Assembly (NCBI GenBank): GCA_049698215.1 | Contig: JBAVXH010000433.1 | Coordinates: 1 to 26,900, forward strand | Source of the DNA: PALSA-894 sp049698215 | GTDB taxonomy: Bacteria > Pseudomonadota > Alphaproteobacteria > Rhizobiales > Xanthobacteraceae | DNA length: 26,900 nucleotides | Direction: 5' to 3' | In this document: positions 1-7,566 of the stretch, in pieces | Position numbering within the stretch: position 1 is the stretch's first letter | Layout: every line of letters begins with the position of its first letter | Notes under the pieces: model-generated | The model's input: only the letters and a program-made list of their open reading frames with translations | Databases searched by the model: none | What the model was told of the DNA's origin: nothing | Translations under genes and position numbers: made by a program

Positions 1-1225
1 GGCGGTCGCCGCCCGAATCGTCCGCCTCGATGTTCCAGCGCATCAGCGCGGCCGCGACGCGCCGCGCGAGCGCACGATCCGGCGTCACCAGCGCGGCGGT
101 CTTGTTTTCATGCACCGCCTCGCGCAGCGCAACCGCGATGGCGAGCGCCTCGTCCTCGGCGTTGGCCGCCTCGATGACCGTGATGCCCGCAAGCGCGGTG
201 TCGCGCGTTACGGCATCGAGGCGCGCGGCCCAATGCTCGGTCGCTTCGGACGGACGCAACGCCTCGGAGGCAAGTTTTTCGCGGGCGCCGCTGGGGCCAA
301 GCGCAACGACCTCGTCGCGCGCAATCCCGATCCGGCGCAGTAGCCCCTGCATTGCAAGCTGCGGATGCCCGAAGGACGCAGCCTGCACGACGCGTCCGCC
401 GTCCTTGATTTCGCCGATCAACTCCCAGGTTTCATTATCGAGATCGGTGTCGAGCCCCGGCAGCACCACGGCACCGTGCGGCAGCTTGGCGATGGTGGCG
501 AGCAGGCGCGCGGTCGCCGGCATCGAGCCGGTGGAGCCGGCAGCGATCACCGGCGTTGCGTTCACGGCAAGGCGAATGCGCTCGGCCTCGATCAAGAAAT
601 CGCGCCGCGCAGCCGGCTCGATCTTGCCTTCGGCTTCAAGCAGCTTCGGCCAGTGTTCGGCAGCGATCTTGAGGAAGTCGAGCGTGAGCTGCCAATAGCG
701 GTCGAGCGCATCGGGCACCAGGCCATTGAGCCGGTCCCAGGCGACCTGCCGGGTCGTCATGTCGTCAATCAAGCGCGCCAGATCGTCGGCGAGCGCAAGC
801 GCAGCGGCGGGCGAATGCACGATCAGCGGCGGCGCGCCGGCTCGCGGTTTGAGCCGCTCGGTCCATTGCTGCACGAGACGCGCAAGCAGCATGCGCCGCT
901 CGAGCCCGCCCAGCTCTTCCGGCACGTCGAGGCCGGTCTCGCCGGTCGCAGTTTCGGCGAAAGCGAGCTCGTCCTCGTCGATGTCGCCGAGCGGCACGAT
1001 GCGCGGCAGCACGGCGGCGTCGGTCTTCAGCACATCGAGGAATGCGTCACGCGCGAGCGCGCAGGCGCGCCGGGTGGGAAGGAATAGCGTTGCGTTTGCG
1101 AGCGCGAGCGGATCGGCCGAGCTTGGAAAGCCCGCGATCAGCTCCCCGCGCTGCAGCGCGCCGATGAGCGTTGGCAGGAAGGGCGCGGAGGCGGGGATGG
1201 TGAAGACGTGGGGGCGAAGCGTCAT
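1..1225 (-). CDS. addB: Double-strand break repair protein AddB (partial, N-terminal 408 residues)
   Basis: This is the 5' part of addB, running off the left edge of the window. AddB is the second subunit of the AddAB helicase-nuclease that resects double-strand breaks for RecA loading in the cytoplasm. The reverse-strand frame is open from the ATG at 1225 to base 1 without a stop. Its N terminus contains VFTIPASAPFLPTL and then LFLPTRRACALARDAF, the start typical of alphaproteobacterial AddB. The C-terminal nuclease and Fe-S cysteines lie outside the window. It belongs to the conserved series divL, tsaE-amgK, murU, addB, but here a foreign-looking gene separates it from murU. I see no strong Shine-Dalgarno before the ATG. 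The long plus-strand frames over this stretch are antisense shadows. Confidence 0.9.
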   Translation of the reverse strand, partial: MTLRPHVFTIPASAPFLPTLIGALQRGELIAGFPSSADPLALANATLFLPTRRACALARDAFLDVLKTDAAVLPRIVPLGDIDEDELAFAETATGETGLDVPEELGGLERRMLLARLVQQWTERLKPRAGAPPLIVHSPAAALALADDLARLIDDMTTRQVAWDRLNGLVPDALDRYWQLTLDFLKIAAEHWPKLLEAEGKIEPAARRDFLIEAERIRLAVNATPVIAAGSTGSMPATARLLATIAKLPHGAVVLPGLDTDLDNETWELIGEIKDGGRVVQAASFGHPQLAMQGLLRRIGIARDEVVALGPSGAREKLASEALRPSEATEHWAARLDAVTRDTALAGITVIEAANAEDEALAIAVALREAVHENKTAALVTPDRALARRVAAALMRWNIEADDSGGDR

Positions 1226-1266
1226 TGTCGGAAACCAGAACCGGAGATAGTCACGTACTTGGCGGA

Positions 1267-1305
1267 GGCCGCATTCGTTGGTTGACGAAGCCGGCGAATG
1301 CGGCC
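1267..1305. repeat. Inverted repeat between addB and the winged-helix gene
   Basis: Perfect 11-bp arms at 1267-1277 and 1295-1305 (GGCCGCATTCG and its complement) enclose 17 nt. The stem can extend inward by two G-T pairs and two G-C pairs, leaving a 9-nt loop. No T-run follows on either strand, so it is not a classic intrinsic terminator. It lies 42 bp upstream of addB, where it could act as an attenuator or mark an insertion boundary. Confidence 0.5.
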
Positions 1306-1348
1306 ATCCACTATGCTATTATGGTGAGGTCGGCCCACCACACTGGTA

Positions 1349-1891
1349 TCACCCCCTCTCGTGTTGTGCCCTGCTGGGGCGGGGGTTAGCGGGCGTCATC
1401 CGCCGTTCTTGGGCCAGAGCCGGCAGCTCTGGCCCAAACTCTTTTGCGAGCACGAAGCCGCTTGGTTTCGCAGCGACGACTAATTCGAGAGCGGCGCGCG
1501 CCTTTTCGCTGAGGCGGTAGTCGCCATTACCGATGCGCTTAATGAGTCCACTCTTTGCGTAGGTAGTGAGCTGAAAGCGAACGCTGCCATGAGACAGGAC
1601 TTTGATGGCATTCTGCTTCCTATTCAGCTCTTGAGAGACCCCTTGGATATCGGTCGCATTAAAGCGCTTGAAGCTGAGCAGTCGAGCTAAGATCGCCATC
1701 CAGGTCGGCGACAGATTTCCAAGGCTTCGCCTGATCAGCCGCTCGACGATTTCAGGCGTGACGGAATCCGGATCAGCTTCGAGCAATTCCTCGTAGCCAC
1801 GGATTTCGTCGAATAGCTCAGTTCGCCGGTCGTCGAGCGCTGACATCTGCCGACGGCAGCGAAAGAGCAGATTTTCGAGCTGCTCTCGCAT
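1349..1891 (-). CDS. Hypothetical protein with N-terminal coiled coil and winged-helix DNA-binding domain
   Basis: A 180-residue protein not assigned to a named family. Residues 1-40 (MREQLENLLFRCRRQM onward) are charged and helical, as in a short coiled coil. Residues of about 62-140 resemble a winged helix of MarR type: WMAILARLLSFKRF, then a recognition-helix region, then SGLIKRIGNGDYRLS as the wing, then SEKARAAL. A role as a DNA-binding regulator is inferred. Local GC is clearly lower than in the neighbours, and the gene interrupts the usual murU-addB junction, so acquisition is likely. Two palindromes 35-68 bp upstream suggest autoregulation. The ATG at 1891 has no good ribosome site. 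The frame stays open upstream to an ATT next to the operator (reading IENSEKPVILCAM), so the true start may be earlier. The last 20 or so residues overlap a perfect inverted repeat and may not be ancestral. Confidence 0.6.
   Translation of the reverse strand: MREQLENLLFRCRRQMSALDDRRTELFDEIRGYEELLEADPDSVTPEIVERLIRRSLGNLSPTWMAILARLLSFKRFNATDIQGVSQELNRKQNAIKVLSHGSVRFQLTTYAKSGLIKRIGNGDYRLSEKARAALELVVAAKPSGFVLAKEFGPELPALAQERRMTPANPRPSRAQHERG
1409..1437. repeat. Perfect 12-bp inverted repeat inside the 3' end of the winged-helix gene
   Basis: Arms TTGGGCCAGAGC (1409-1420) and GCTCTGGCCCAA (1426-1437) flank the 5-nt loop CGGCA. On the plus strand the stem is followed by ACTCTTTT, which resembles an intrinsic terminator, but no plus-strand gene ends here. 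On the minus strand it is translated as the segment FGPELPALAQ. Confidence 0.6.
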
Positions 1892-1925
1892 GGCACACAG
1901 AATGACAGGCTTCTCAGAGTTTTCA

Positions 1926-1959
1926 ATCTAACAATGTTAGTCATCTAACGCTGTTAGAT
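1926..1959 (-). promoter_or_regulatory. Tandem palindromic operator upstream of the winged-helix gene
   Basis: Two near-identical palindromes lie 17 bp apart: ATCTAAC-AAT-GTTAGTC at 1926-1942 and the perfect ATCTAAC-GCT-GTTAGAT at 1943-1959. They fill the gap between the murU stop (1967) and the start of the winged-helix gene (1891). Symmetric 7-3-7 half-sites are what a dimeric winged-helix or TetR-like repressor binds. The adjacent regulator is the obvious candidate, which is an inference. Confidence 0.6.
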
Positions 1960-1966
1960 GATACTA

Positions 1967-2680
1967 TTACGCCACGCTCTCCAGGATCGCCGCCTCCGCG
2001 GCCCTGATCGCCTCGGGCGTGCCGACGTGCATCCAGGTGCCGTCGAGCCGCAGGCCATGGAGCCGGCCCGCCTCCGCGGTGCGGTCGAACACCCGGTTGA
2101 GCGAGAACGCGCCCTGTGGTGCATCGGCAAAGATCGCAGGCGCAAGGATCGCCGCGCCCGCATAAACGAACGGCGCGACCTCGCGTTCCGGCCGGCGCGA
2201 GAGCCGCCCATCCGGCGCCATGTTGAAATCGCCGCGTCCCTCATAGCCGATGCTGGTCGCCGTCGAGGCGAGCAGCAGCAGGATGTCCGTCCGCGCGACA
2301 TCGAACTGAGCGGCAAGCCGCAAGAGATTCGGCGTCACGCCTTCGATCCAGAGCGTATCGGAATTCATGTGAAAGAACGGTCCCGCGCCGAGATGCGGCA
2401 GCGCCTTCACCACGCCGCCGGCGGTGTCGAGCAGTTCGCCGCGCTCGTCCGAGATGACGATGCGCGGCCGCGTGCGGCCCTTCACATGCGCCTCGATCTG
2501 GTCGGCCCTGTGATGCACGTTGACGACCGCCTGCGTCACGCCGGCATCGGCAAGCTTGTCGAGCACATGATCGATCAGCGCCCTGCCGGCGACCGGCACC
2601 AGCGGCTTGGGCAGCGTGTCGGTCAGTGGTCGCATGCGTTTGCCCAGGCCCGCCGCAAGCACCATGGCGCGGTCGATCAT
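1967..2680 (-). CDS. murU: Nucleotidyltransferase, N-acetylmuramate-1-phosphate uridylyltransferase MurU type
   Basis: This 237-residue GT-A-fold sugar nucleotidyltransferase is predicted to convert MurNAc-1-phosphate plus UTP to UDP-MurNAc in the cytosolic recycling route that bypasses de novo peptidoglycan precursor synthesis. Visible motifs are the nucleotide loop AAGLGKRMRPLT (9-20), KPLVPVAGR (25-33), DTAGGV (85-90), the metal-binding NSD (106-108) and GTWMHVGTPE (214-223). The length fits MurU rather than the longer GlmU or RfbA. The ATG at 2680 has a good ribosome site (GGGAG, 6 nt away) and starts 9 nt after the stop of the gene encoding the AmgK-type kinase, which makes its substrate. 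That pairing supports the assignment over a generic mannose-1-phosphate guanylyltransferase. Confidence 0.85.
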   Translation of the reverse strand: MIDRAMVLAAGLGKRMRPLTDTLPKPLVPVAGRALIDHVLDKLADAGVTQAVVNVHHRADQIEAHVKGRTRPRIVISDERGELLDTAGGVVKALPHLGAGPFFHMNSDTLWIEGVTPNLLRLAAQFDVARTDILLLLASTATSIGYEGRGDFNMAPDGRLSRRPEREVAPFVYAGAAILAPAIFADAPQGAFSLNRVFDRTAEAGRLHGLRLDGTWMHVGTPEAIRAAEAAILESVA

Positions 2681-2689
2681 CGCGTCTCC

Positions 2690-4222
2690 CTATTGCGGCG
2701 GCGGAACATGCGCGTCGTACCAGGCCTTCAGCTCGTCCATCGCCGGATGGATGAGCGCGCGGCGCAGGTGGCGCCATAGGCGCGGGATGTGACGCAGATA
2801 TTGCGGCTTGCCGTCGCGCTGATCGAGCCGCGCGAAAATGCCGAGGTTCTTCGTCGCGCGAAGTGCGCCAAGGGTTACGTAAAGCTCCACGAAGGCCGAG
2901 GTGGGGAAATCGGTGTCGGCATCGAGCCGCGCCTTCACGTAACGGCCGAGCAGCGCGATCTCCAGCGAATCAGGCACATCGACGCGATGGTCTTGTAGGA
3001 TGGAGACAAGGTCGAAGGGCGCCGGCCCCATTAGCGCGTCCTGGAAGTCGAGGATGCCGACTCGCGCGATTCCTTCGCGCTCGGGAAGCCACAACAGGTT
3101 GGGCGAATGGTAGTCGCGCAGCACCCAGGTGGCGGGCTGGTCGTAGGCGTGGCTCAGCGCCTCGCGCCACAGCGCGGTGAACTCCGAGCGCGCCGCCGCG
3201 GGGACAAACCCATCGCGGTGCGGGATGTACCAGTCGAGCAGAAGCTCGGCCTCGATCAGGAACGCGTCGATATCGTAAGGTGGCACACGGTACTCGACGC
3301 CGGGCGCAACGGTGAGCGTAGCGGCAACCGGCTGGCGGTGCAGCGCGACCAGCACCTCGACCGCGGCGGCGTAGCGCTCCTCGATCGGCGCCGGCGGATC
3401 GCCCTCGACGACACCCTCGGTGCCCAAGTCCTCCAGCAGCACCAGACCTTCATTGAGGTCGGCGGCGTGGATCTGCGGCGCCGAGAGGCCGCGCTCGCGC
3501 AGCGCCCGCGCCATCGCGACGAAGGGCTTCACGTCCTCGGCCAAGTGCGCGATCGCGCTGTAGGGGAGGCCGCCGCGCACCGGCGGGCCATCGGGCCGGC
3601 GCGGCGCATTCATCAGGATGTATTTCTGCCCCTGGTGCGTGAGGCGCTCGTACGCGCGCGTCGAGGCGTCACCCTGCACATGCGTGCGCGGCTCGCCCGC
3701 CATGCCCTCCTGGATCAGGAAATGCCGGATCGCGGCGAGCCGCTCGATGCGCGGCGCAAAGCCACCATGGCCGGTGATCTCGGCGTTGCGCTGGTTCGGA
3801 CCAAGATTCGGCGCGAGCGTGAACGCGATATCGAGCCGGTCGGCGGGCAGCACTTCGGCGGCGCGATCCGGCCATTCGAGCAGGACGACGGCGTTCTCGG
3901 CCGCTTCGTCGACGCCGAGCTCTGCTAGCTCGCCCGCGTGCGTCACGCGATAGAGGTCGGCGTGCACCACGGTGAAGCGCGGCAGCGCGTAGCTTTGCAC
4001 CAGCGTGAAGGTCGGGCTCGGTACGTCGAGCGCCTCATCACCCGCGAGATGCCGGATCAATGCGCGCGCGAACGCCGTCTTGCCCGCCCCGAGGTCGCCC
4101 GAGAGCGTGACGAGATCGCCGGGCTTGAGAACGGAGGCGACATCGGCCGCGAGCCGGCGCGTCGCCTGCTCGTTGGGGAGCACGATCGAGAAGCTGGATG
4201 CGGGTGAGACGGCGAGCATCAT
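2690..4222 (-). CDS. tsaE-amgK: Fused TsaE ATPase and AmgK-type sugar kinase
   Basis: One 510-residue frame joins two proteins. Residues 1-150 are TsaE, the ATPase of the t6A37 tRNA-modification complex: Walker A GDLGAGKT (42-49), PSPTFTLV (68-75), HADLYR (87-92) and LLEWPDR (114-120). Residues of about 158-505 are an aminoglycoside-phosphotransferase-fold kinase like AmgK, which phosphorylates MurNAc and GlcNAc at the anomeric position. Its catalytic loop is LRDYHSPN (368-375, Asp370 as base) and its metal site is DFQDA (392-396). The linker is short and there is no internal stop. In gammaproteobacteria the two functions are separate genes. The kinase is followed 9 nt later by murU, giving a complete MurNAc-recycling pair. 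The gene begins with two Met codons and lacks an obvious Shine-Dalgarno. A 71-bp palindromic repeat separates it from divL. Confidence 0.9.
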   Translation of the reverse strand: MMLAVSPASSFSIVLPNEQATRRLAADVASVLKPGDLVTLSGDLGAGKTAFARALIRHLAGDEALDVPSPTFTLVQSYALPRFTVVHADLYRVTHAGELAELGVDEAAENAVVLLEWPDRAAEVLPADRLDIAFTLAPNLGPNQRNAEITGHGGFAPRIERLAAIRHFLIQEGMAGEPRTHVQGDASTRAYERLTHQGQKYILMNAPRRPDGPPVRGGLPYSAIAHLAEDVKPFVAMARALRERGLSAPQIHAADLNEGLVLLEDLGTEGVVEGDPPAPIEERYAAAVEVLVALHRQPVAATLTVAPGVEYRVPPYDIDAFLIEAELLLDWYIPHRDGFVPAAARSEFTALWREALSHAYDQPATWVLRDYHSPNLLWLPEREGIARVGILDFQDALMGPAPFDLVSILQDHRVDVPDSLEIALLGRYVKARLDADTDFPTSAFVELYVTLGALRATKNLGIFARLDQRDGKPQYLRHIPRLWRHLRRALIHPAMDELKAWYDAHVPPPQ

Positions 4223-4245
4223 TCAAACGGTGTAGCGGTTTTCTT

Positions 4246-4316
4246 GGCGCATCTTTTCCGAAAACCGGTGCCCAACCCCGATCGGGGTCGAGGACATGCT
4301 TTTCGGGATCATGCGC
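4246..4316. repeat. REP-like palindromic element between divL and tsaE-amgK
   Basis: A 71-bp imperfect palindrome: the left part starts GCGCATCTTTTCCGAAAACC and the right part ends TTTTCGGGATCATGCGC, with an inner perfect palindrome ACCCCGATCGGGGT near 4274-4288. I recognise this as similar to a dispersed repeat common in Bradyrhizobium-type genomes. It overlaps the first base of the divL stop region and could form a strong hairpin in the divL-tsaE transcript. Confidence 0.6.
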
Positions 4317-6850
4317 TACTCCGCCGCCGCCTCCTGCGGCGCCCGTTTGAGCGGGAAAATGCAGGTGACGGTGGTTCCTCGGCCCACGGCCGAATCGAGC
4401 TTCACCGTACCACCATGCAGCTCGACGAAGGAACGCACGATCGAAAGGCCAAGGCCCGCCCCGCGATGCTCCGAGCCGAGCGCATGGCTCTCGAACCGGT
4501 CGAATACGCGCTCGCTGATCTCGGATGGGATGCCCGGCCCTCGGTCGGTCACGCTGAATACGACCGCGCCGTCGCGCCGCTCTACGACAACGCGCACAAC
4601 CTCGCCGGCCGGCGAGAAGCTGATCGCATTGGACAGGAGATTGAACAGGATTTGCCGCACGCGCCGCTCGTCGGCGAGGAAGCTGCCGATATCGGGCGCG
4701 GCGCGGACATCGAGCAGCACGGCCTTCTCGGCGATCCGGTCCTGCAGCCCAAGCACCGCCGCATCGACCGCAGTGCGGATGTCGACCTCTTTCAAGTCGA
4801 GCGGCATCGCGCCCGCATCGATGGTGGTGAGATCGAGGATATCGTTGATGATCGCGAGCAGCGCGCTCGAGGATTGGTCGATCGAGGCAAGATAATCGCG
4901 CTGCTTCTCGGTGATCGGTCCGATGGTCGGCCCGATCACGGGGTCGAGCAGCAGGTGCGCGAAGCCGATGATGTTGGTGAGCGGCGTGCGCAGCTCGTAG
5001 GAAACGTGCTGCACGAACTGGTTCTTGAGCCGGTCGGCATCCTGCAGCGCATCGGCGCGCTCGATCAGCGCGCGCTCGACGTTGACCGAGTCGGTGACGT
5101 CCTGGAAGGTCACGAGCGTCGCCCCGTCGGGCAGTGGCGCTGTCGTGCAGTCGAGCACGCTGCCGTCGGTGCGTTCGAGCCGTGCCTGGATCGGCTCTCG
5201 TGCCTCAAGCGAAGTGACCGCGCCGCGCAGGCGCATCCAGAACGGTTCGTCCGCGTAAAGCCGCGTGCACCACGCCATCACGGCTTCGATGTGCGGACGC
5301 TCGGCCGGGTCCGCGCCGTTGAGGTCGCTCGAATCGAGGCGCCACAGCCGCGCGAAGGCCGGATTGTGCAGGTCGAGCCGCCCGTCGCTGCCGAACACCG
5401 CGACGCCTTCGTTGAGTGCTTCGAGGGTTTCGCCCTGGACGCCGATCAGCGCCTCGTAGCGGCGCACCAATTTCAGCCGCTCGGTTACATCGTCGACCAG
5501 GTAGGTGACGCCGCCTTCCGGGTTCGGCGTCGTGACCACGCGCAGCGTGCGTCCGTCAGGCAAATACCATTCGTGCTGGCGCGGCTCGATCGCGCGATAG
5601 GCCTCGTGCAGCTCCGCCTTCCACTTGCGGAAGTCGGCCTGCTCCGGGAGCTTGCGCGCCGTTCGCAGCCGGTCGAGCACCGCTGAATCGCTCGGCTCGG
5701 AATCGAGGAAGGCCGGCTCGAACCCCCACAACTGGCGGAAAGCCGCGTTGTAGAACGTCAGGCGCTGGTCGGCCTTGAAGATCGCGACCGCGGTCGACAG
5801 CTGATCGAGCGTGCGCCGATGCGCCTCGGTCATGCGGGAGAGCTCGGCGCGCATCGTCTCGCTCTCGGTCACATCGATGCCGATGCCCGCGCTGCCGTCC
5901 CGGGAAGGGCGGTCTATCACTTGCAGGATGCGCCGCTGGCCGGCGACGATCACGGGCAAGCGCGCCTCGTAGGATGCGCCCGCCGCATGCGCATTGAACG
6001 CGCTGTCGCGCGCGCCCGGATCGAGAATTTCGAGGTTGCGCGCGACCGCATCCGTACCGTCGCGCCCCTCGACAGCGCGCGTATAGGCGGCGTTGACCCA
6101 GGTAAGGCGGCCGTGACCGTCGCGCGCCCAGACCGGAGCGGGGAGCGCTTCGAGCAGCTGCGCGACCGTGTCGACGTCGCGGCGCAGCTGCTCATGACTG
6201 GCGGCAAGCGCGGCGAGCTCGCTCTGAGTCTCGGTCAAGTCCTTGATGCGCAGCACCGCCCGGCCGCCGATCGCGCGGCCCTCAGCCAGGACGTGCCGCT
6301 GCTGCAAGGTGGTGAGCGCAAGCGAAAAGCTCTTGCCGTCGGTGCGCAGCGCGTCGACGGCTTCATCCATCCGCAGCGCTTGCTCCGGCCCGAGCCAGCT
6401 CCCGAAGGCAAGCACGCGGCGCGGCAGCGGCGTGCGCAACAGGATCGATACATCCCCCGAGATGTCGGGCTCGTCTGCGCCGGCGGGCCACACCACGATC
6501 ACCTGCGGCTCGGCAAGCAACAGCGCACTGGCGCGGTCGCGCTCCTCGCGCAGCTCGTTGATTTCGGACTGGCGGGCCGCGCGCTCTCGTCCAGCGCGTG
6601 CGCGCGTGCGCAACAGCGCGATGGCAGTGGCGACCCCAAATACGATGACGCCGAGCGATAGCGTCAGGGCCGCGAATTCGTTCCGCTCGAGCGAGACGAA
6701 CGCATCGAGGTAGTCCGAAATCGGAAGCAGTTCGCGCGTCTGCGCCGACGCGGAATTGGGCAGAAGGGTTGCGAAAGCCGCGCAGCTCCGGGCGAATCGC
6801 CCGTGCCACGGTTGCGTTTTGCCGCACCGCTTCCGGATCGTGTCCGGCAT
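4316..6850 (-). CDS. divL: DivL-type PAS sensor kinase with Tyr in place of the phospho-acceptor His
   Basis: An 844-residue membrane sensor. Residues 1-40 look like a signal sequence ending ASAQ. One membrane helix follows (about 59-80, LTLSLGVIVFGVATAIALL), then a coiled linker, three PAS-like domains (about 228-333, 343-458, 466-593), a HisKA dimerisation helix and an HATPase domain (about 720-835) with N-box NLLSN (737-741), G1 DRGPG and G2 GAGLG. The HisKA motif reads HVSYELRTPL: the expected His is Tyr618 (codon 4999-4997), the hallmark of Caulobacter DivL. DivL is known to work as a pseudokinase-like allosteric regulator of CckA in the CtrA cell-cycle pathway. The neighbouring tsaE, amgK and murU also fit a divL locus. 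I chose the ATG at 6850, which has AAGGG upstream. A TTG at 6871 would add seven residues. Confidence 0.85.
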   Translation of the reverse strand: MPDTIRKRCGKTQPWHGRFARSCAAFATLLPNSASAQTRELLPISDYLDAFVSLERNEFAALTLSLGVIVFGVATAIALLRTRARAGRERAARQSEINELREERDRASALLLAEPQVIVVWPAGADEPDISGDVSILLRTPLPRRVLAFGSWLGPEQALRMDEAVDALRTDGKSFSLALTTLQQRHVLAEGRAIGGRAVLRIKDLTETQSELAALAASHEQLRRDVDTVAQLLEALPAPVWARDGHGRLTWVNAAYTRAVEGRDGTDAVARNLEILDPGARDSAFNAHAAGASYEARLPVIVAGQRRILQVIDRPSRDGSAGIGIDVTESETMRAELSRMTEAHRRTLDQLSTAVAIFKADQRLTFYNAAFRQLWGFEPAFLDSEPSDSAVLDRLRTARKLPEQADFRKWKAELHEAYRAIEPRQHEWYLPDGRTLRVVTTPNPEGGVTYLVDDVTERLKLVRRYEALIGVQGETLEALNEGVAVFGSDGRLDLHNPAFARLWRLDSSDLNGADPAERPHIEAVMAWCTRLYADEPFWMRLRGAVTSLEAREPIQARLERTDGSVLDCTTAPLPDGATLVTFQDVTDSVNVERALIERADALQDADRLKNQFVQHVSYELRTPLTNIIGFAHLLLDPVIGPTIGPITEKQRDYLASIDQSSSALLAIINDILDLTTIDAGAMPLDLKEVDIRTAVDAAVLGLQDRIAEKAVLLDVRAAPDIGSFLADERRVRQILFNLLSNAISFSPAGEVVRVVVERRDGAVVFSVTDRGPGIPSEISERVFDRFESHALGSEHRGAGLGLSIVRSFVELHGGTVKLDSAVGRGTTVTCIFPLKRAPQEAAAE

Positions 6851-7120
6851 TCCCGTGCCCTTGCGGAGCAATTCCCCGGCCGGGACGAGGCCCCGGTTAA
6901 CGACTCAACGCGACGGCATCCGCCATGCCGCTCGCGAATCAAATGACTTTAACCTCAAGGTGACTCGCGCCGTAAGAGTCCAGACCGTGAACGGCAAGGC
7001 TGCGGCAATCACCGCGAAGCGGGATGCATGACTCAGGCGAGTCGCTTGAACTGCGTGGAGGACGACTCCGCGCACACTTTTTTGCCGCGGCGCTGTCCCC
7101 ATTGTCCACAGCGCGGAACT

Positions 7121-7531
7121 CTAGCCGAGTCGCAGCGCCTCGGCGCGGCGCACGATGTCGTCGAGGGTGAGCCGCGCAAGCGCGGCCACGAACGACCGCT
7201 CGGCTTCCGCCAGCGCGGGGAGCACGGCCTGTTCGAGGATGCGCGAGGTGGCGGCATCATCGTCGTCATGGCGGCTGTCGGCCGCGCGCAAAATGTCGGC
7301 AACGCTGATGCGCTTGCGTTCACGCGCAAGCTCGTAACCGCCGCGCGGGCCGCGCACCCCGTGGAAGATGCCCTCGTGCACCAGCGCCTGCAGCACGGGC
7401 TCCAGATGGCGTGCCGGCAGGTTATGGCGCGCGGCGAGTTTGCGCGCCGACACGGGGCGGTCGCGCCCCTGCAGCGCGACGTCAACCACGGCCGCGATCG
7501 CGAGCAGACCTTTGCGCGGAAGAAATGACAT
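7121..7531 (-). CDS. Rrf2 family transcriptional regulator without Fe-S cysteines
   Basis: A 136-residue protein with the Rrf2 winged-helix fold: MSFLPRKGLLAIAAVVDVAL, then the helix-turn-helix VSARKLAARHNLPARHLEPV (27-46), then the wing GVRGPRGGYELARE (58-71). Rrf2 proteins such as IscR, RirA and NsrR bind an Fe-S cluster through three Cys residues in the second half. This protein contains no Cys at all, so it cannot sense in that way. The ATG at 7531 gives the normal family N terminus. A much longer open frame upstream runs antiphase through dut and is spurious. It is the last gene of the ubiE-to-rrf2 run, 35 nt downstream of dut. Targets are unknown. Confidence 0.85.
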   Translation of the reverse strand: MSFLPRKGLLAIAAVVDVALQGRDRPVSARKLAARHNLPARHLEPVLQALVHEGIFHGVRGPRGGYELARERKRISVADILRAADSRHDDDDAATSRILEQAVLPALAEAERSFVAALARLTLDDIVRRAEALRLG

Positions 7532-7566
7532 CGGGGGAAAGGAGTTAAAGGGAGGGTATTGAGATA

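Noticed and set aside
365..1250. Overlapping plus-strand frames over the left edge
   Set aside because: Shadows of addB, which is open on the minus strand to the window edge.
4244..5686. Plus-strand open frame of 480 codons
   Set aside because: Antisense of the DivL kinase domain; no protein features, explained by high GC.
6890..6970. TTAACC-type half-sites upstream of divL, possible CtrA binding
   Set aside because: Spacing does not match TTAA-N7-TTAA on either strand, so the similarity is too weak to call.
7102..7110. DnaA-box-like TTGTCCACA
   Set aside because: A single one-mismatch site without a cluster or AT-rich unwinding region is not evidence of an origin.
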